Source: Daucus carota subsp. sativus (lineage: Eukaryota > Streptophyta > Magnoliopsida > Apiales > Apiaceae). Taken from it: a stretch of DNA of 64,000 nucleotides. Where the stretch lies: the NCBI RefSeq assembly GCF_001625215.2, contig NC_030389.2, positions 32,973,454 to 33,037,453 on the forward strand, written 5' to 3'. How positions within the stretch are numbered: position 1 is the first letter of the stretch; each line of letters starts with the position of its first letter. The notes beneath the pieces were generated by a model. It made no database searches. It had not been told where the DNA came from and worked only from the letters and a program-made list of their open reading frames with translations. This document shows, piece after piece, positions 59,835-64,000 of this stretch. Both the position numbers and the translations under genes were made by a program.

Positions 59835-61400
59835 TCACATCTCATGATCTCCTTCCAAGACTCTGATTCTGAACTGGTCATACGACAGTGTTGGGCATTC
59901 AAAAATACAGACATTCCCAACCTTTAAAGCCAAACCATCTCGTAGTATTTTCCAACCATCTTCAATTGTTGGGCATTGATGATCATCCCGCTTCCTGACT
60001 AGAATCCTCCACGAAAACAATCCTGTAAAAATGTTAAGGTACTGGAAGTTGTCCCACTCTATTGACAGATTGTTATATTCATTGGAGATTTCCTATGAAA
60101 AAGAAAGATAAACAAAACAGTGAAGATCACAACTCATCTATAATATCACTATATGAATATGTAGCAGTTTACAATTACTTACAACAGCAAAACAATCATC
60201 GGACATGTGTTTATTTTCAACAATTATTTGAAAATAGTTGTTCAGCAGAGGATAGGAACCACTTGCATCTATAAAAACAAAATTTCAGCAAAAACATTCG
60301 CATAACATATGGAAATATGTAAAAAAATATTAACAATGGAATGAGTTAGCTATTTACCCATACAAAGTGGTGTCCCTGGGAAAACAACCTCGTTCTGTTC
60401 CGAATCAAAGGCAGAAATTGAAATCGTCTTAAACCCATCATAATTCAATAACAAATTACGAACAACAGACATAGTATCTAATCCTACTATATTAGACATT
60501 TTGCTCAAACCATTGAAACGACTACTCTGTGAATCATATGAGCCATCAAACTTCTTTCCATTACTAAGTACATATGTAATACGTTCTGGCAAGAATAAAC
60601 CACATCGCTCAATAAACTCTGCTGGAGCATCCTACAGTATACATTAGCACAATTGATCAATGAATGTGATAAACACACAAAATTATAAAATGCAGACAAA
60701 CATACAATTTCATCAAAAATAGATTCTACAGTTACACGAGTACTGAAGAATCTCCAGCCACCATCAGCAACGGAAACTACAGATTAAAAAAATTTATTAA
60801 TTTCTGCGTCTTTGTATTGCAGTACCACGTAGAATTATTCAAAAAACAGTTATGTACTAACCGATACTAGGTAAACATAGTTGTAGACAATGTACTCTAT
60901 CTGGGTAGCTGATTTCTGCACCATTGTCGCCAATTATATAAACGTTGAAACTGAAACGCCCAAAATACTCAAAGAGAAGCAACTCTCCTCCCCTCAAATC
61001 CATGTCTCTAAAAAACCATAGAAAACCCTTCATCTCGCATTTAACCAGATCAAGTTCAACACGCAGAATATATCCGTTACGGAGTTTCAATTCCATTGAT
61101 TCATACAAAACCTCACTGTATTTCGAGCAGAATTGAACTGGTAGCTTCTGTTAAAAATTAGGTTACGCATTATGATAACAAAACTATTTACCTTAACCAA
61201 AGTATATAGAAAAGATATTCTAAGACAGATCTAAACACTACCAGTTTGTTCGACAATGTGTCTTTGCGATTCAGCCCAATGTAAAATTTATCAGCCAAAA
61301 TCCCAGTACCTTCGACCGACCTGGATTTAGTTATACAGGCAAATTAGCTTATTCTAAGTTTCGGAAGTCAAAATCAGCATAAACACGAATCTTACCTCAT
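59835..61400 (-). CDS. B3-domain protein 1 (REM-like), seven coding exons, 352 aa
   Basis: Exons 61400-61396, 61320-61242, 61147-60862, 60776-60706, 60631-60358, 60268-60183 and 60092-59835 join in frame to 352 residues ending in TGA. Three B3-like DNA-binding units are visible. Unit 1 is KLPVQFCSKY... through GGELLLFEYFGRFSFNVYI. Unit 2 starts at GGWRFFSTRVTVESIFDEI and runs through APAEFIERCGLFLPERITYV and ISAFDSEQNEV. Unit 3 has WRILVRKRDDHQ, IEDGWKILRDGLALKVGNVC and FRIRVLEGD, the WR.L.V......GW..F.....L..GD.C.F pattern. B3 proteins of the REM group are plant-specific nuclear DNA-binding factors. The ATG is only 5 nt from the first donor; a start further upstream cannot be excluded. The next gene upstream is a close tandem paralogue. 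Confidence 0.8.
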
Positions 61401-61951
61401 AGCCTTTCGAAGTTGAAGATACAAAATATGCAGTTCACTTTGATTTTTGACACTCAACAGCTGATCCTGGTCTTGCTTCTCCAGGCCCCCTCTTTCCTCT
61501 TAGTTGATATTTTTTTTTTTTACACTGAGTGGATACTTCACTCTAAAAAAAGCCCAATAGACAAGTGGAAGCCCATAAACGCGAAAAACAAGAAGTACTT
61601 TATTTGTGGCCTCTGCTATTGTCATAAAAAGAAGTATTTCTTTTTTCATAAATGTACTGTATTTCTTTATAACTACGTTTTATACCATTCATTTTTACCG
61701 ATATATGTATCTATATCCTAATATTGAAGAAAGATTAGACCTCTCAAGTACATTTTTTTATTGAATATTTAATACTCAGTACGGTGATTTCGTGATTAGT
61801 ACAAATTTACATCAAATATAATATACAATGCAATAGTCTTTAGGATATAAATTATGTGCAAATCATTCTCCAAACCGCATGCATGCAGCAGCGGGAAATA
61901 TTCAATTATGGAACATAAACGTGGATCCTTCATCAACCCCCCTGACCTCGC
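61401..61951. other. intergenic region between the two B3 genes
   Basis: This 550 bp contains the promoter and leader of B3 gene 1 and the 3' end of B3 gene 2. It is AT-rich with poly(T) and poly(A) runs. No core promoter motif could be assigned with confidence. Confidence 0.4.
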
Positions 61952-63428
61952 CTAACAACAACCTGGATCCTTCATGTTTTTCCCCCTAACAACCTCAACT
62001 CTAAAATGATGGTAGGATTCATTAATCCACCGAAAATAACAAAAATCTCCAACATCTAGATTCATATCTTTGCGGAAGTTTTTCCAACCATTATTGATAG
62101 TAGTGCGATTAGCCGTCCGACATTTCCTAATTTCAAACTCCCATGAAAAGTGTCCTTTGTAGATTGATATTTTGTCATTCTTTTTCCATTGATTGGTTAC
62201 ACGCATGAAATCCACTGAAATTGTCTACAAAACAAATGTCATCAACAAAATAATACCAAATCTTATACATAATATGAAGCAAGATTTCATGATGGACAGA
62301 CTAACCACTCCAGGACAGTTTTTTAACATGTAAGAAGGCATAACCCGGACATCAAACTCAAATGGATAGCGTAATGTCAAGAATAAAGTACCTGCATAAG
62401 AAAAAACATAAAAATCACTACGTCCCTCGATAAAACAAAAAAACCCAAAAATGAAAACTTACCAAATGTTATTTCATTGACATCCAAGCGCACTTCCACG
62501 GCACTTCCATCAAATAGACTCAGTTTAAAAAAACCACCAGATTCATAGGTAAAAACCAATAATTCAAGCTTTTCATAACTGGACAACCTCAAACCATCAC
62601 ATATTTTTCTCAAACCTGAAAGTTTCCGCTCCAAAAATTCAAAGTGACCACCAAATCTAAAATGATTCCTCAGAACATAGTTGAACCACTCAGGTATTAC
62701 AGAACCAAACATTCTCCAGAATTTTGTCGGAAGCAACTATAAATAAAAAAAAGGATTGTATTACACAATATGCATCGGAAATAATCTTTACCAATAAACC
62801 AATTTTTAACATCATGCATTGAATTTTAAATTACTCACAACTTCATCAAACGTTTGATCCGCATTACTAATAAACTTAAGAAACTTCCAGCCTCCATGAT
62901 ATGTTGAAACTGAAAGCAGTGGTTTAATATATCTACAATTAGTGATAACACTGAAAGCAAAAGATTTGCAATGATTCGAACTATTTTACCAGTTTCTGGA
63001 GAAGAATGTTCAGATGCATGGCCATTTGAGGGATAGTCTATCTCATTACCGTCTTCACCAATAATGTACAGATTAAAATTTGACCCATCGACGAATTCGA
63101 AGATCAACACTTCGCCACCTACGATTCCAAAATCAGAGAACAACTTGCTTATACCCAACAAACGATGATTTTGTCGATCGTAAACAACATGCATCCTATA
63201 ACCCTTCCTAATGTTTAAAATCCAGTTTCCTTGGAGAGTATTTCCATGCATGTTACAGAACTTCGGAGGAAGTATCTGAAATATCAAAACATTGTTGCAT
63301 AAGAACCAAAATTACTATCTACGAGCAAGCTTGAACAAATTAGAAAACTAACTTACCAGAAACATTGAAGAAACATCTTCGGAGGTTAAGTATTTGAAAA
63401 ATTCTGGAATTAAAGTCGTGGAATCCAT
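61952..63428 (-). CDS. B3-domain protein 2 (REM-like), six exons, 353 aa
   Basis: Exons 63428-63357, 63275-62990, 62909-62839, 62736-62463, 62391-62306 and 62224-61952 join in frame to 353 residues. The head MDSTTLIPEFFKYLTSEDVS is followed by B3 unit 1 (ILPPKFCNMHGNTLQGNWIL through GGEVLIFEFVDGSNFNLYI), unit 2 (GGWKFLKFISNADQTFDEV, LLPTKFWRMFG) and unit 3 (FSWEFEIRK, INNGWKNFRKDMNLDVGDFC, FRVEVVRG). Four internal exons have exactly the lengths of those in B3 gene 1 (286, 71, 274, 86 nt) with the same phases, which proves tandem duplication. Gene 2 has its first 24 codons in one exon, whereas gene 1 has them split over two. Function is presumably transcriptional regulation; targets are unknown. 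Confidence 0.85.
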
Positions 63429-63556
63429 CTTTATTGTTCGACTGTTCAAGGAGAAGAGACCATTGAGATGAGATGTTAATGTTATCGTCACAAATAAATC
63501 TGTAAACTGGTAGGGAGAAATAAACAGTAAAACTAATAATTAACTTCCATTAGTAG

Positions 63557-63874
63557 TTACCTAGGTGCAAATAAAATACAATTTAAAAATCCTACACCAA
63601 GACGGTTTCTGAGTCTAAATCTTGCCACTAAGGCATAAAAAATTAACTGTCTTTTTTGTTTATTAAAAATAAACAAAAAACTATTGTCTATTATATCCAT
63701 GTTAGAAGTGTTGGATTCTTCGGGTTCCCTTTTATCATAAACTTTGCCCTTTTTCACATATTTCGATGTGTAATCAGAACGAGAATTTATTTTGTTTAAT
63801 TTAAACATACATGTTGAAGAGATTATAAAAAGAAATAAAAAAAGCAAAGGTATGATTTTTAACGTACTTCTCAA
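63557..63874 (-). CDS. possible small secreted peptide (weak)
   Basis: An open frame of 105 codons starts MRSTLKIIPLLFLFLFIISS, a good signal-peptide-like sequence (basic start, Leu/Phe core, small residues before Cys), followed by a Lys/Arg/Ser-rich region (DYTSKYVKKGKVYDKREPEE). The second half is AT-codon-biased (FLFIFNKQKRQLIFY) and looks non-coding, so the true product may be shorter or the frame may be chance. No peptide-hormone motif was recognised. It lies upstream of B3 gene 2 on the same strand. Confidence 0.25.
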   Translation of the reverse strand: MRSTLKIIPLLFLFLFIISSTCMFKLNKINSRSDYTSKYVKKGKVYDKREPEESNTSNMDIIDNSFLFIFNKQKRQLIFYALVARFRLRNRLGVGFLNCILFAPR

Positions 63875-64000
63875 ACCTCGAACTAAACAAGAGCACTGTC
63901 TAAGTAGACCTCATTAGGTCTCGGTTTTTCATACATTGAGATCGCATGCATTGACATAGATTGGCACACGTGTGCAATAGTTGGCCACACGCAGTTCCCA

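Overview
This is a plant nuclear DNA window, and a dicot one: introns are short with GT-AG borders, and the genes are a plastid-type oxidoreductase, SABATH methyltransferases, B3 transcription factors and Helitron Rep-helicase. MITEs, MULEs and hAT relics are dense. The sequence alone does not fix the species; an asterid such as a member of the Apiaceae is a guess.

Layout. 1-6.2 kb: a degenerate hAT-like region, then a five-exon pKIWI502-type FAD/NAD(P) oxidoreductase with a 3.3 kb MITE-bearing first intron. 7.6-11.4 kb: a Stowaway nested in a Tourist element, then a minus-strand gene for an Arg/Ser/His/Lys-rich nuclear-type protein with a long intron-bearing 5' UTR. 11.7-16 kb: MITE, CGGTT-rich and tandem repeats. 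16-22.8 kb: Helitron sequence on the minus strand carrying pieces of at least four host genes (PRL1-type WD40, SKP1-like, PDR/ABCG transporter, ERECTA-type LRR kinase) and a DUF4283 retroelement piece. 23-27.4 kb: Stowaway, an LTR-like repeat and a small MULE-type MITE. 27.4-48.9 kb: a SABATH carboxyl-methyltransferase cluster, all on the minus strand. Two copies have open three-exon reading frames (27.4-28.8 and 36.2-37.6 kb), one is open except for a single nonsense codon (44.7-46.2 kb), one is decayed, and at least five are fragments. The cluster is broken up by an AT-rich insertion, a hAT relic, a 1.18 kb MULE with a perfect 9-bp target duplication, a Helitron carrying PDR and BPA1-like fragments, and a second short Helitron. 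49-55.6 kb: a Helitron whose Rep-helicase frame looks open throughout. 57 kb: an F-box-like intronless gene. 59.8-63.4 kb: two tandem B3-domain genes on the minus strand with matching internal exon lengths.

The central theme is one transposon class shaping the locus. Helitron ends recognisable by a 5' TC, a 3' hairpin and CTAG, and insertion between A and T occur several times. A potentially autonomous Helitron lies in the same 50 kb as non-autonomous relatives that have collected exons of unrelated genes. The SABATH and B3 arrays show local gene duplication. All gene models are hand-built from splice signals and family similarity; no alignment or expression data were available.
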